A stretch of 64,000 nucleotides of DNA. Origin: Pseudoruegeria aquimaris. GTDB lineage: Bacteria > Pseudomonadota > Alphaproteobacteria > Rhodobacterales > Rhodobacteraceae. The stretch spans positions 60,683 to 124,682 of the forward strand of contig NZ_FWFQ01000010.1 of the NCBI RefSeq assembly GCF_900172235.1, read 5' to 3'. Below, piece by piece: positions 1 through 9,174 of this stretch; position 1 is the stretch's first letter; each line of letters opens with the position of its first letter. The position numbers and the translations under genes are program-made. The notes under the pieces are model-generated. The model was not told where the DNA came from. It worked only from the letters and a program-made list of their open reading frames with translations, and made no database searches.

Positions 1-681
1 GTGATCGAAGATGACTTCTGCGCCGGACGCCCCGATTGGGGCCGCGTGGGCGCGACCTTCACCGAGGATGTCCACGCCTACGAGAAGATGAAGATCCGCC
101 AGCTCAACGGCGGCCACCAGGTGCTTGCCAACGTGGGCGAGATCCTCGGGCTCCAAACCATCGCCGACTGCATGGCCCATACCGCCGTGCAGCCCTTCTT
201 CCTGAAGGTGGAACGGGAGGAGATCGCCCCCCACGTGGCCCCGGTGCCCGGCATGACGCCCGACGCCTACATCGACCTGATCGCGCGCCGGTTCGCCAAC
301 CCCCGCATCGTGGACACTACCCGCCGCGTCGCCTTCGACGGCGCCTCGCGCCATCCGGGCTTCATCCTGCCCACGGTGCAGGATGCACTGGCCTCCGGTG
401 CCCCCGTGGAAGGGCTCGCGCTGGTCGAGGCCTTCTGGGCGCGCATGTGCGAAGGCACGCGCGAGGACGGCAGCCGCATCGCCGCCAACGATCCCCACTG
501 GGACGAGCTGACGGCCTGCGCGCAGGCCGCACGCGAACGCCCGATGGCCTGGCTCGAGATGCGGCACTTCTACGGGGATCTGGGCAGCCGTCCCCGTTTC
601 GCCGAGGCCTTCTGCCGCTGGCTGGACCTGATCTGGAAAGAAGGCGCGGAGGCGGCCATCGCCATCTACCTGAAGGGCTGA
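1..681 (+). CDS. Mannitol dehydrogenase family protein, C-terminal part (5' end outside window)
   Basis: This is the C-terminal half of a long-chain polyol/hexuronate dehydrogenase (mannitol dehydrogenase or fructuronate reductase type), a cytosolic NAD-dependent enzyme interconverting a ketose and a polyol. The family signature K-x4-N-x2-H is present at residues 31-39 (K31, N36, H39), where the lysine is the catalytic base and the others complete the active site. Family members are about 480-500 residues, so roughly half the gene lies left of the window; the GTG at base 1 is an internal codon, not a start. It ends 22 bases before the convergent rlmH. Mannitol, arabitol or fructuronate specificity cannot be told from this half. 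Confidence 0.85.
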   Translation: MIEDDFCAGRPDWGRVGATFTEDVHAYEKMKIRQLNGGHQVLANVGEILGLQTIADCMAHTAVQPFFLKVEREEIAPHVAPVPGMTPDAYIDLIARRFANPRIVDTTRRVAFDGASRHPGFILPTVQDALASGAPVEGLALVEAFWARMCEGTREDGSRIAANDPHWDELTACAQAARERPMAWLEMRHFYGDLGSRPRFAEAFCRWLDLIWKEGAEAAIAIYLKG

Positions 682-702
682 CCGGGCCGCGCGGGCTTGC
701 CC

Positions 703-1173
703 CTACTCCCTGTGGTAGGGGCTGCCCGCAAGGATCGAGGCCGCCCGATACAGCTGCTCGGCAAGCATCACCCGCGCCAGCATGTGCGGCCAGACCATCT
801 TGCCGAAGGAAAGCTTGAAATCGGCCCTGTCGCGCAGCTCGGGCGCCAGCCCGTCGGCGCCCCCGATCAGGAAGGCCACGTCGCCGCGGCCCATGTCGCG
901 CCACTGGCCGAGCTGGCGGGCGAACTCCGGCGAGCTCATCAGCCGGCCGCGTTCATCCAGCACGCAGACCAGCGCCCCCTTGGGCACGGCGCGTTCAAGC
1001 AGGGGGGCTTCGGCGGCCATGCCGCCGCCCTTCCTGTCCTCCACCTCGTGAAGCGTCGCCGGGCCCAGCCCGAGGCTGCGCCCGGTGCGGTCGAACCGGG
1101 TGAGATAATCGTCGATCAGGTCGCGCTCAGGGCCCGCCCGAAGGCGGCCCACCGCGCAGATGTGGGCGCGCAT
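703..1173 (-). CDS. rlmH: 23S rRNA (pseudouridine1915-N3)-methyltransferase RlmH
   Basis: RlmH is a small SPOUT-class methyltransferase that uses S-adenosylmethionine to methylate pseudouridine 1915 in helix 69 of 23S rRNA on assembled 70S ribosomes. The 156-residue length is normal. The SAM-binding trefoil-knot loop is visible at residues 101-108 (FLIGGADG), with the second conserved block LSFGKMVWPHMLARVMLAEQ at 121-140 and the C-terminal YHRE that contacts the target base. The ATG starts immediately after the rsfS stop codon with no spacer, so the two are translationally linked; rsfS-rlmH is a widely conserved pair. Confidence 0.96.
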   Translation of the reverse strand: MRAHICAVGRLRAGPERDLIDDYLTRFDRTGRSLGLGPATLHEVEDRKGGGMAAEAPLLERAVPKGALVCVLDERGRLMSSPEFARQLGQWRDMGRGDVAFLIGGADGLAPELRDRADFKLSFGKMVWPHMLARVMLAEQLYRAASILAGSPYHRE

Positions 1174-1539
1174 CTAGGCCCTGGAGGGCGAAGCGCCGGC
1201 CGGCAACCACATCTTTTCGAGCTGGTAGAAATCGCGCACTTCCGGGCGGAACACGTGCACGATCACATCGCCCGTGTCGATCAGAACCCAATCGCCCGCA
1301 TCGGCCCCTTCCACCTTGGAAGAGAGGCCGAAACGCTCTTTCAGGCGCTCGGTCAGCTTCTCGGAGATCGAGGCGACCTGCCGCGACGAACGGCCCGAGC
1401 AGATGACCATGTAATCCGCCATCTCGGATTTGCCGCGCAGATCGATCTGCGTGACATCCTCGGCCTTGTCATCCTGAAGCGAAGAGAGAATGGCGTCGAG
1501 CAGGGTTTCGCTCGACCAATCCGTTTGAACCGCCGTCAT
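1174..1539 (-). CDS. rsfS: Ribosomal silencing factor RsfS
   Basis: RsfS (Iojap/YbeB family) binds ribosomal protein L14 and blocks joining of the 30S and 50S subunits when nutrients are scarce. The conserved core is clear: DDKAEDVTQIDLRGKS, then MADYMVICSGRSSRQVASI, then GDWVLIDTGDVIVHVF and FYQLEKMW near the C-terminus. I chose the ATG at 1539 (121 residues), which matches the usual family length. The frame stays open upstream to an ATG at 1638, and a perfect AAGGAGG lies upstream of an in-frame CTG at 1588-1590, so the real start may be longer and non-canonical. The stop abuts the rlmH start. Confidence 0.93.
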   Translation of the reverse strand: MTAVQTDWSSETLLDAILSSLQDDKAEDVTQIDLRGKSEMADYMVICSGRSSRQVASISEKLTERLKERFGLSSKVEGADAGDWVLIDTGDVIVHVFRPEVRDFYQLEKMWLPAGASPSRA

Positions 1540-1725
1540 CGCGGTATCCGGTGCAATCGTGCCATCGATTGCGTCTGCTGCGTGAGACAGGACAGTGTCC
1601 TCCTTGCGACGCGCCGCCACGGCCCCGGCGCTGGGCATGGCACAAAGGTAGCATCGGCGGCGCCGAATCTCAATGCGTGGCGCTGCAAAGCCGCCATGAC
1701 GGGGCGTCTCGGCCGCCTCATGGCC

Positions 1726-2283
1726 CTAGCAGGGCGGCATCTCCGCCACGTTCACCGCGTCGGTGAGTTCCCACAGGGGGGTGGAGGGCAGCAGCGGCAG
1801 GAAACTGGCGCCGCCGTCAAGGCTGATGTCGATGGCCGTTTCCACGGTGGGCGAAACCGGGCCGTCGAGGGCACAGCCCTTCACGTCCACCGAAAGATCG
1901 CCCTTCGCCGTTGCCGGGCTCTCGGCCTTCCACGCACGCGCCTTGGCCTGAAGCGCCCGGAACCGCTCGGCATCCTTGCCGGAGAGCGAGAGATCCACCA
2001 CCCGCTCGCCGCGCGCCGCCGTCTGAAGGGTGAAGTCTTCGTTCACCGCCGCGGCGCCGTCGGTCGCCCCCACCGAAAGCACGGCCCCGCCCTTCTGCAG
2101 CCCCACCCCTTCGGGCAGATGGATGCGCACGGCGAGGGCGGCCGGGTCCACGGTGAGCGGATCCGCGTCCTGAAGCAGTTTCACCCCGGCCGGCGGCGGC
2201 GGCGCACAGGCGGCGAGCAGCCCCAGAAGGGCAGCCCCGGCCACGGCGGGTTTCACGGAGAGCAGGCGGAGTTCACGCAACAT
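1726..2283 (-). CDS. Putative lipoprotein of unknown function
   Basis: A 185-residue protein beginning with a lipoprotein signal: two basic residues, a hydrophobic stretch, then the lipobox LLAAC at about residues 21-25, followed by a proline-rich tether. The mature part is predicted to be soluble, rich in beta-forming sequence and contains a cysteine pair in its C-terminal half (KGCALDG and the final residue C). It should be anchored to the inner or outer membrane through the lipid-modified cysteine. I do not recognise the family and propose no function. The ATG at 2283 is preferred over the upstream open frame because it places the signal peptide at the N-terminus and is preceded by AAAGGG. 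MscS-type gene lies 94 bases upstream on the same strand. Confidence 0.75.
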   Translation of the reverse strand: MLRELRLLSVKPAVAGAALLGLLAACAPPPPAGVKLLQDADPLTVDPAALAVRIHLPEGVGLQKGGAVLSVGATDGAAAVNEDFTLQTAARGERVVDLSLSGKDAERFRALQAKARAWKAESPATAKGDLSVDVKGCALDGPVSPTVETAIDISLDGGASFLPLLPSTPLWELTDAVNVAEMPPC

Positions 2284-2377
2284 GGGGCAGCCCTTTCTGG
2301 CAGCACGGTCCAACGGTCGGGCACAGCATGAAGCAGCTTGCCCGACGACGGAAGCCCGAAGTTCGGCTTTCAGGCAG

Positions 2378-3721
2378 CTACGCCCCTGCCCCGGCCGCAC
2401 CCGCGCCGCCATCCGGCCCGCCCTCGCCCAGCAGACGCACCTCGCGCTGCGGGAAGGGAATGCTGATCCCGGCCGCCTTGAAGGCATCCCAGAGCGCGAG
2501 ATAGACATCCCCGCGCACGTTGGTCAGCCCGCTGGTGGCATCGGCGATCCAGAACCGCAGCACGTAATCGACGCTGCTGTCGCCGAAGCCGGTGATATGG
2601 CACACGGGCTGCTTGTCGGGCAGCACCCGGCCCACCGACAGCGCCGCATCGATCGCCGTTTGCCGCACGAGATGCGGATCGTCGCCGTAGGAGGTTCCGA
2701 AGTGGATGTCGAGCCGAACCAGCTCGTTGGAGTGGCTCCAGTTCACCACCTGGTTGGTGATCAGATCCTCGTTCGGGATCAGGTATTCGCGCCCGTCGCG
2801 CGTGACGACCGACACGTAGCGCGCCCCCAGCGAATCGATCCAGCCGAAGGTGTCCCCGAGGGAGATCACGTCGCCGGGCTTCACCGACTTGTCCATCAGG
2901 ATGATGACGCCGGAGACGATGTTGGACACGATCTTCTGCAGGCCGAAGCCGAGGCCGAGGCCGATGGCGCCCGAAAGCACGGTGAGGCCGGTGAGATCGA
3001 AGCCGATGGCACGCAGGCCGAAGAAGACGGCGGAGACGTAGAGAAAGGCCTGCGTGATCTTGGCGATCAGCACGCCCAGCGTGGGCGAGATGTTCTCGTT
3101 CCGCTCCGCCCAGCGGGTGATGAGGTTGGAGAGCGAGCGCGCGACGAAGACCAGCGCCCCGGTGACGACGAGCGCCTTGAAGACGATCAGCAGCGAGAGG
3201 CGGAAGTCGTTGATCTCGATGGCGACGGCATCCATCAGCCCCGCCACCGCGCCGAGCAGGCCGGTGAAATAGAGCGCGGCATAGGCCCAGGCGCCCCACT
3301 TCAGGATACGGGCCAGCAGCGGGTTGCGCACGAAGCGCGCGATCAGGCTGACGAAGATCCACGCCACCCCCACCGATCCCGCGATGCGAAGGATGTAGGT
3401 ATGCGAGGGAAACATCCCCAGCACGGTGTTCATCACGAAGACGGTCAGCCAGATCAGCGCCACGTAGCTGTAGCCCCAGATCCGCCGGTGCAGTTCCACG
3501 AGGTTGCGCAGCTGCGCCTTGCTGCGCCCCTGCAGGCTGCGGATCCAGTCGTGCACGCGGGGCGCCAGCACCGCGTTGACCCCCCAGGCCACGCCGGCAA
3601 GCACCATCAGGATCACCAACTGGCGCAGCCGCGACGGCAGAAGCATCGAACGCGCGAAACTCTCGGCCGCCTCGGTATAGCGCCAGAATTCGCCGACAAG
3701 CTGTTGAAGTTCCTGTTCCAT
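2378..3721 (-). CDS. MscS-family mechanosensitive ion channel
   Basis: A 447-residue inner-membrane protein with several N-terminal transmembrane helices followed by the MscS pore helix and cytoplasmic beta domain. The pore-lining TM3 signature is present (GAIGLGLGFGLQKIVSNIVS), then the beta-domain stretch VKPGDVISLGDTFGWIDSLG and the characteristic IPNEDLITNQVVNWS. Such channels open under membrane tension and release solutes during hypo-osmotic shock. It is longer than E. coli MscS (286 residues) because of extra N-terminal helices, like the YbdG/YnaI-type subfamilies. A TTG 18 bases upstream keeps the frame open, but ATG at 3721 is the likelier start. The C-terminus is a Gly/Ala-rich tail. 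Confidence 0.92.
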   Translation of the reverse strand: MEQELQQLVGEFWRYTEAAESFARSMLLPSRLRQLVILMVLAGVAWGVNAVLAPRVHDWIRSLQGRSKAQLRNLVELHRRIWGYSYVALIWLTVFVMNTVLGMFPSHTYILRIAGSVGVAWIFVSLIARFVRNPLLARILKWGAWAYAALYFTGLLGAVAGLMDAVAIEINDFRLSLLIVFKALVVTGALVFVARSLSNLITRWAERNENISPTLGVLIAKITQAFLYVSAVFFGLRAIGFDLTGLTVLSGAIGLGLGFGLQKIVSNIVSGVIILMDKSVKPGDVISLGDTFGWIDSLGARYVSVVTRDGREYLIPNEDLITNQVVNWSHSNELVRLDIHFGTSYGDDPHLVRQTAIDAALSVGRVLPDKQPVCHITGFGDSSVDYVLRFWIADATSGLTNVRGDVYLALWDAFKAAGISIPFPQREVRLLGEGGPDGGAGAAGAGA

Positions 3722-3804
3722 GCGGTGATCTTTGGCCAAGCGCGGCGGCTTGTATAGTCCGGAATCCCTTGTGGGAGGGCGGGAAAGGCAGTATCCCGAC
3801 GACG

Positions 3805-3891
3805 ATGACTCGCATCTTCGACATAGACGACCGCGCGCGCCTGCCCTGGCGCTTCCATGGTCTGGCTCTGTCCATCGTCACCGGCCTATGA
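3805..3891 (+). other. 28-codon ORF upstream of leuC, coding status uncertain
   Basis: A short open frame with an ATG preceded by a purine-rich stretch sits in the 239-base gap between the divergent MscS gene and leuC. It would encode 28 residues with four leucines, including a leucine at the very end. A leader peptide controlling leuCD is conceivable, but the leucines are not in a run and I see no clear attenuator pair of hairpins after it, so it may well be chance. Confidence 0.15.
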
Positions 3892-3960
3892 GGCCGGGCG
3901 CCTACCTGTGCGCAGCCGAACCATCACGCCACGACGAACCTTCAGCGGGAGAGGATAACC

Positions 3961-5364
<1,404 letters not shown>

Positions 5365-5375
5365 GGAGCCAAGCG

Positions 5376-5981
5376 ATGGAAAAGTTCGAAACCTTCACCG
5401 GCATCGCGGCCCCCATGCCGCTCGTCAACATCGACACCGACATGATCATCCCGAAGGTCTTCCTGAAGACGATCAAGCGTTCGGGCCTCGGCGTGCATGC
5501 CTTCGACGAGATGCGCTATGACCGGGACGGCAACGAGATCCCCGATTTCGTGCTCAACCAGCCGGCCTACCGCAAGGCCCAGATCCTGATCGCGGGCGAC
5601 AACTTCGGCTGCGGCTCCTCGCGCGAGCACGCCCCCTGGGCGCTGGCGGATTTCGGCATCAAGGTCGTGGTCTCCACCTCCTTCGCCGACATCTTCTTCA
5701 ACAACTGCTTCAAGAACGGCATGCTGCCGATCGTGCTGCCGCAGGAGCAGGTGGACATCCTGATGAAGGACGCCGAGAGGGGCGAGAATGCCCGGATGAC
5801 GGTGGATCTCGAAGCGCAGGAGATCACCACCTCCGAGGGCGAGGTCATCAAGTTCGAGGTGGACGCCTTCAAGAAGCACTGCCTTCTGAACGGGCTGGAC
5901 GACATCGGCCTCACGCTGGAGAAGGCCGCCGCCATCGACAGCTTCGAGGCCAAAGCCCGCGCCGAGCGCCCCTGGGTCTGA
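5376..5981 (+). CDS. leuD: 3-isopropylmalate dehydratase small subunit LeuD
   Basis: LeuD is the small swivelling subunit that joins LeuC to form isopropylmalate isomerase in the cytosol. The 201-residue length is usual. The conserved N-terminal [14 protein letters not shown], the active-site loop [14 protein letters not shown] and the [11 protein letters not shown] segment are all present. The gene starts 11 bases after leuC with the AAGGAG over the leuC stop. A strong intrinsic terminator follows about 57 bases after the stop, so leuCD appears to be a two-gene transcription unit. Confidence 0.98.
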   Translation: MEKFETFTGIAAPMPLVNIDTDMIIPKVFLKTIKRSGLGVHAFDEMRYDRDGNEIPDFVLNQPAYRKAQILIAGDNFGCGSSREHAPWALADFGIKVVVSTSFADIFFNNCFKNGMLPIVLPQEQVDILMKDAERGENARMTVDLEAQEITTSEGEVIKFEVDAFKKHCLLNGLDDIGLTLEKAAAIDSFEAKARAERPWV

Positions 5982-6037
5982 TCCCTTCAGGCCCCGGAAG
6001 CGACTCGCGAAGCGGTCGTTTTCACTGCGGAAACAAT

Positions 6038-6076
6038 AAGCACGGTCAGCCTTCGTTGCTGACCGTGCTTGCTTTT
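6038..6076 (+). terminator. Intrinsic terminator after leuD
   Basis: A perfect 13-base-pair stem (AAGCACGGTCAGC with GCTGACCGTGCTT) around a 7-base loop is followed by GCTTTT. It lies 57 bases after the leuD stop and ends the leuCD transcript. Confidence 0.85.
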
Positions 6077-6282
6077 GAATGATGCAAACGCGCACCAGTG
6101 GCGGAGCGAATAGGGCAAATCGTAAAGGTCATGATTAACAACACCTTGCCCGCGACAGTGAATGCGATGCAGGATTAAGGCAAGAATGAGGCAACCGCCC
6201 GGACACAGGGGCGGCACGGTTTGGAACGAGGGAACGGCGTCAAGATCGTCCCGTCCAGGTTGAGGGTTGAACGGCAGTGATC

Positions 6283-7113
6283 ATGCAGCTGACAGGTGCG
6301 CTGGTTCGCGCGGCGCTTGTAGGGATCGTCATCGCGACGCCGTCCTTGCTGCTTGGCAACACCTCCGCCGATTCCAACCAGGTCGTGGCGCTCGTCGCCA
6401 TTTTCGCCGCCCTGCTCACCTTCGTCGAATATGCCGTCGTCAGCCCGTCGCTGATCGAGTTCCGCGATGCGCCGCCGTTCAACCGCATCCGCCTGCTGTC
6501 TCTGTTCGTGACCGTTTTCATGCTCACGATGATCGTGCGCGGCTCCGTCGTCGCCACCCCGATGACGGAGCTCGTGACGGTGATCGGCAGGGTCATCAGC
6601 CACGCGATGGATTTCCCCTTCAGCCCGGTGCGGCTCGTCACGCAGGCCGCGCCGCTGGACACCCCGCCCGAGGCGCTGGACCTGCTCGCCGCCGCCGCCG
6701 GGATGTCCTACCTCGTGTCGCTGGTGACGCTGGCGATCTTCTTGATCATCCTGCGGCTCTGGAACTGGCCCACCCACGCCGGGCAGTTCAACGTCTGGAT
6801 CAACCTGCCCACCTTCGATCCGACCGCCGGCGGCGACGTGGTGAAGCGGCTGCTGCGGGACGGCAGGGTTAACGTTTCCTTAGGCTTCACGCTGCCATTC
6901 TTGATCCCGGTCGCGGTGCAGTTCGCGGCGGATGTCTTTGCGCCGCTGTCCTTCGAATCGCCGCAGACGCTGATCTGGATCGTGGCACTATGGGCCTTCC
7001 TTCCCGCTTCCCTCTTCATGCGCGGCATCGCCATGGCGCGGATCGCCTACATGATCGAGGAAAAGCGCAGCGCCCTCTCCCGCGCCGCCGACGAAGCCCT
7101 GCAGGCCGTCTGA
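6283..7113 (+). CDS. Multi-pass membrane protein of unknown function
   Basis: A protein of 276 residues with about six predicted hydrophobic helices: two near the N-terminus (ALVGIVIATPSLLL, VVALVAIFAALLTFVEY), one in LLSLFVTVFMLTMIV, one in YLVSLVTLAIFLIILRLW, and two near the C-terminus. The tail is basic and soluble. No enzymatic motif is visible. It lies between leuCD and an EEP-family gene whose coding sequence begins in its stop codon, so the two are probably co-translated. A GTG two codons upstream (6277) is an alternative start. Function unknown; the context gives only linkage to the leucine genes. Confidence 0.75.
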   Translation: MQLTGALVRAALVGIVIATPSLLLGNTSADSNQVVALVAIFAALLTFVEYAVVSPSLIEFRDAPPFNRIRLLSLFVTVFMLTMIVRGSVVATPMTELVTVIGRVISHAMDFPFSPVRLVTQAAPLDTPPEALDLLAAAAGMSYLVSLVTLAIFLIILRLWNWPTHAGQFNVWINLPTFDPTAGGDVVKRLLRDGRVNVSLGFTLPFLIPVAVQFAADVFAPLSFESPQTLIWIVALWAFLPASLFMRGIAMARIAYMIEEKRSALSRAADEALQAV

Positions 7114-8168
7114 GCCCGCTCGTCGGGCTTCTGCTGGCGGCCCTGCCCCCGGCACCCGCGCCGGCCGACCCCATACGCATCGCAACCTACACAGCCGAGC
7201 TTGAGCGGGAAGGCCCCGGGCTCCTGCTGCGCGACATCCTCTTGGGCGAGGATCCCCAGGTCGAAGCCGTGCTGGCCGTCCTGCACGAGGCGCGGCCGGA
7301 CATCCTCCTGCTCACCGGGTTCGACCAGGATCCCGATTCCCAGGCCGCGCGCGCGCTCGCGGCCCGGCTTCGGGAAACCGGGCCGGATCTGCCCCATGTC
7401 CACACCGGCCCCAGCCCACGCGGGCGCGACAGCGGGCTGGATCTGGACGGCGACGGCCGCCTTGGCGAGCCGGAGGACGCCATCGGCTTCGGCCGGTTTC
7501 CCGGCAACGGCGGCATGGCCGTGCTGTCACGCTACCCCTTCGCGTCCGGCGCGGATGATCTCGGCGGCGTGATGTGGTCCGCGCTCGACGGCAACCTGCG
7601 GGCAGGCATGGCGGCGCGGATCCCCGACCAACCGCTTTCGAGCTCAGGCCACTGGCGCGTTCCGATCGCCCTGCCTGGCGGCACGCTGACCCTGCTGGCC
7701 TTCCATGCCGCGCCACCGGTCTTCGACGGCCCGGAAGATCGCAACGGGCGACGCAACCACGATGAGATCCGGCTCTGGGCGCGGTCGCTGGAGCCATCGC
7801 CCGACGCCCCGCTCGTGCTGCTCGGAAACGCCAATGCCGACCCCTTCGACGGCGAGGGCCGCAAGCAAGCGATCCGCTGGCTCCTCGCGCACCCCGCCTT
7901 GCAGGATCCGCGCCCCGCAAGCGCAGGAGGGCGGGCGGCGGCGCGGGCACAGGGCGGGGCCAACACCCGCCACGCCGGGCCGCCGGAACAGGATACGGTG
8001 GACTGGCCGGATGAGGGGGCAGGCCCCGGCAACCTGCGGGTCGATTACGTTCTGCCCGATGCGCGCCTCAAGCTGCGCGGCGCCGGGCTGATGTGGCCGG
8101 CCCCGGGCAGCCCCGCGGCCGCGGCCAGCCGTCACGCGCTCGTCTGGGTGGACATCGACTGGCCCTGA
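7110..8168 (+). CDS. Exported endonuclease/exonuclease/phosphatase (EEP) superfamily protein
   Basis: The frame encodes an EEP-fold hydrolase: residues RIATYTAEL (usually RIATFN), RPDILLLTGFD, a calcium-loop-like LDLDGDGR, GNGGMAVLSRYP, LTLLAFHAAPPVFDG (the HL/HxxP motif region), LVLLGNANADPFDG and the C-terminal RVDYVLP then SRHALVWVDI. These are the metal-binding and catalytic Asn/Asp/His blocks of the superfamily. In place of the usual GDFN there is GNAN, so the catalytic Asp of that motif is replaced. A hydrophobic leader (LVGLLLAALPPAPAPA) suggests export. The only in-frame ATG is 120 bases upstream inside the preceding gene and would bury the leader behind an arginine-rich stretch; a CTG overlapping the upstream stop (CTGA at 7110-7113) fits best. 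Confidence 0.72.
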   Translation: MSPLVGLLLAALPPAPAPADPIRIATYTAELEREGPGLLLRDILLGEDPQVEAVLAVLHEARPDILLLTGFDQDPDSQAARALAARLRETGPDLPHVHTGPSPRGRDSGLDLDGDGRLGEPEDAIGFGRFPGNGGMAVLSRYPFASGADDLGGVMWSALDGNLRAGMAARIPDQPLSSSGHWRVPIALPGGTLTLLAFHAAPPVFDGPEDRNGRRNHDEIRLWARSLEPSPDAPLVLLGNANADPFDGEGRKQAIRWLLAHPALQDPRPASAGGRAAARAQGGANTRHAGPPEQDTVDWPDEGAGPGNLRVDYVLPDARLKLRGAGLMWPAPGSPAAAASRHALVWVDIDWP

Positions 8169-9064
8169 CCGGCGGCGTCCACGGACGGCCTGCGGGCCTC
8201 TGGCGGGATCTCCGCGGCGATGGCGGCCGAAAACGGCGTCGGCTCGAAATCCGGCAGAAGGCGGGCCAGCTTCGCGCCGCTCAACCGGTGCGGCGTTTCG
8301 AAGAGGTAACGCATTTCACGCATCTCGCGGGCCAGTTCCCAGACCGGGCTCGCAAGCGTCATCAGCCACCACGGGAACCGGGAGAGCCTCACCGGCCGGC
8401 CAAGCTGCCGCGCCACCTCGGCCTGCAACTCCAGCATCGAGAATGCGTGCCCGGCGAAGGGCACATCCTCGAAGGGGGCCAGCTCGGCGCGTTTCGCCGC
8501 CAGCATGACGGCCGCCCGCGCCCAATCCGGCAGGTAGCAGTAGGCGCGCGGAACGGCGGGATCGCCGAGGGTGGTCAGCCGCCCCTTGGCCAGATCCTTC
8601 ATGATGACGAGCGCCATCAACGTCTCCTGCCGGCCCGGATCGATGAAATCTCCCGCGCGCAGCACCAGCGTCTGCACGCCTTCCGCCGCGGCGGCGCGAT
8701 ACTCGGCCTCGATCCGCTTCCGGATCTCTCCCTTGCGCGCGCAGGGCCTCTGCGGCGTGTCCTCGGACCAGACGCCCGGCCGATCTCCGAAATTGTAGAC
8801 GTTGCCCGGCAGGATCACCGTCGCCCCGCTCGCCTGCCCGGCGGCGATCACATCGGCCGTCAGGCGCGGCAGGATGTTGGCCCAATCGTGGTAGGCCGGC
8901 GGGTTGAACCCGTTGACGATCACGTCACACCCCTGCGCCGCCTGCACCAGATCGTCCCGCGCGCGGTCGAAGCGCCGCACCGTCCAGCCCGCGTTCCAGA
9001 AGGCCGCGCAGGCGTGCCGCCCGATTTTCCCGTTCGCCCCGAGGACAAGAACCGTTCCGCCCAT
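8132..9064 (-). CDS. NAD-dependent epimerase/dehydratase (extended SDR) family protein
   Basis: A 310-residue Rossmann-fold protein. The N-terminal nucleotide-binding motif is VLVLGANGKIGRHACAAFW (GxxGxxG), and later blocks (GCDVIVNGFNPPAYHDW, TVILPGNVYNFGD, LVLRAGDFIDP) match the atypical/extended short-chain reductase group that acts on nucleotide sugars or similar substrates. The usual YxxxK catalytic pair is not evident; a Tyr sits at VYNFGD, as in several atypical SDRs. The start at 9064 is supported by AGGGAGA. It is divergent from a LysR gene 110 bases away, its probable regulator. Its 3' end overlaps the convergent EEP gene by 37 bases. Confidence 0.82.
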   Translation of the reverse strand: MGGTVLVLGANGKIGRHACAAFWNAGWTVRRFDRARDDLVQAAQGCDVIVNGFNPPAYHDWANILPRLTADVIAAGQASGATVILPGNVYNFGDRPGVWSEDTPQRPCARKGEIRKRIEAEYRAAAAEGVQTLVLRAGDFIDPGRQETLMALVIMKDLAKGRLTTLGDPAVPRAYCYLPDWARAAVMLAAKRAELAPFEDVPFAGHAFSMLELQAEVARQLGRPVRLSRFPWWLMTLASPVWELAREMREMRYLFETPHRLSGAKLARLLPDFEPTPFSAAIAAEIPPEARRPSVDAAGQGQSMSTQTSA

Positions 9065-9174
9065 CGTGCCGTCTCCCTGTGTCTGCTGCGTCTGCGTGTC
9101 GATACACCAAAAGGTAGCCCGTGCATTTTCGTTCCGACATTGCCCGAATCCGGCGATCTGGTATTCATTCCTGC
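9065..9174. promoter_or_regulatory. Divergent regulatory region between SDR-family gene and LysR regulator
   Basis: This 110-base intergenic stretch must hold the promoters of both divergent genes. LysR regulators normally bind such a region through T-N11-A dyads and repress their own gene. I see AT-richer tracts but no single convincing dyad, so no operator coordinates are claimed. Confidence 0.4.

Noticed and set aside
3805..3891. leuC leader-peptide attenuator
   Set aside because: The short frame has only scattered leucines and no following pair of alternative hairpins; kept only as a low-confidence ORF.
8132..8168. 37-base overlap of two convergent genes as a possible annotation error
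   Set aside because: Both frames end naturally and both proteins keep their expected domains; small convergent overlaps also occur at 46133-46159 and 50294-50297 in this compact genome.
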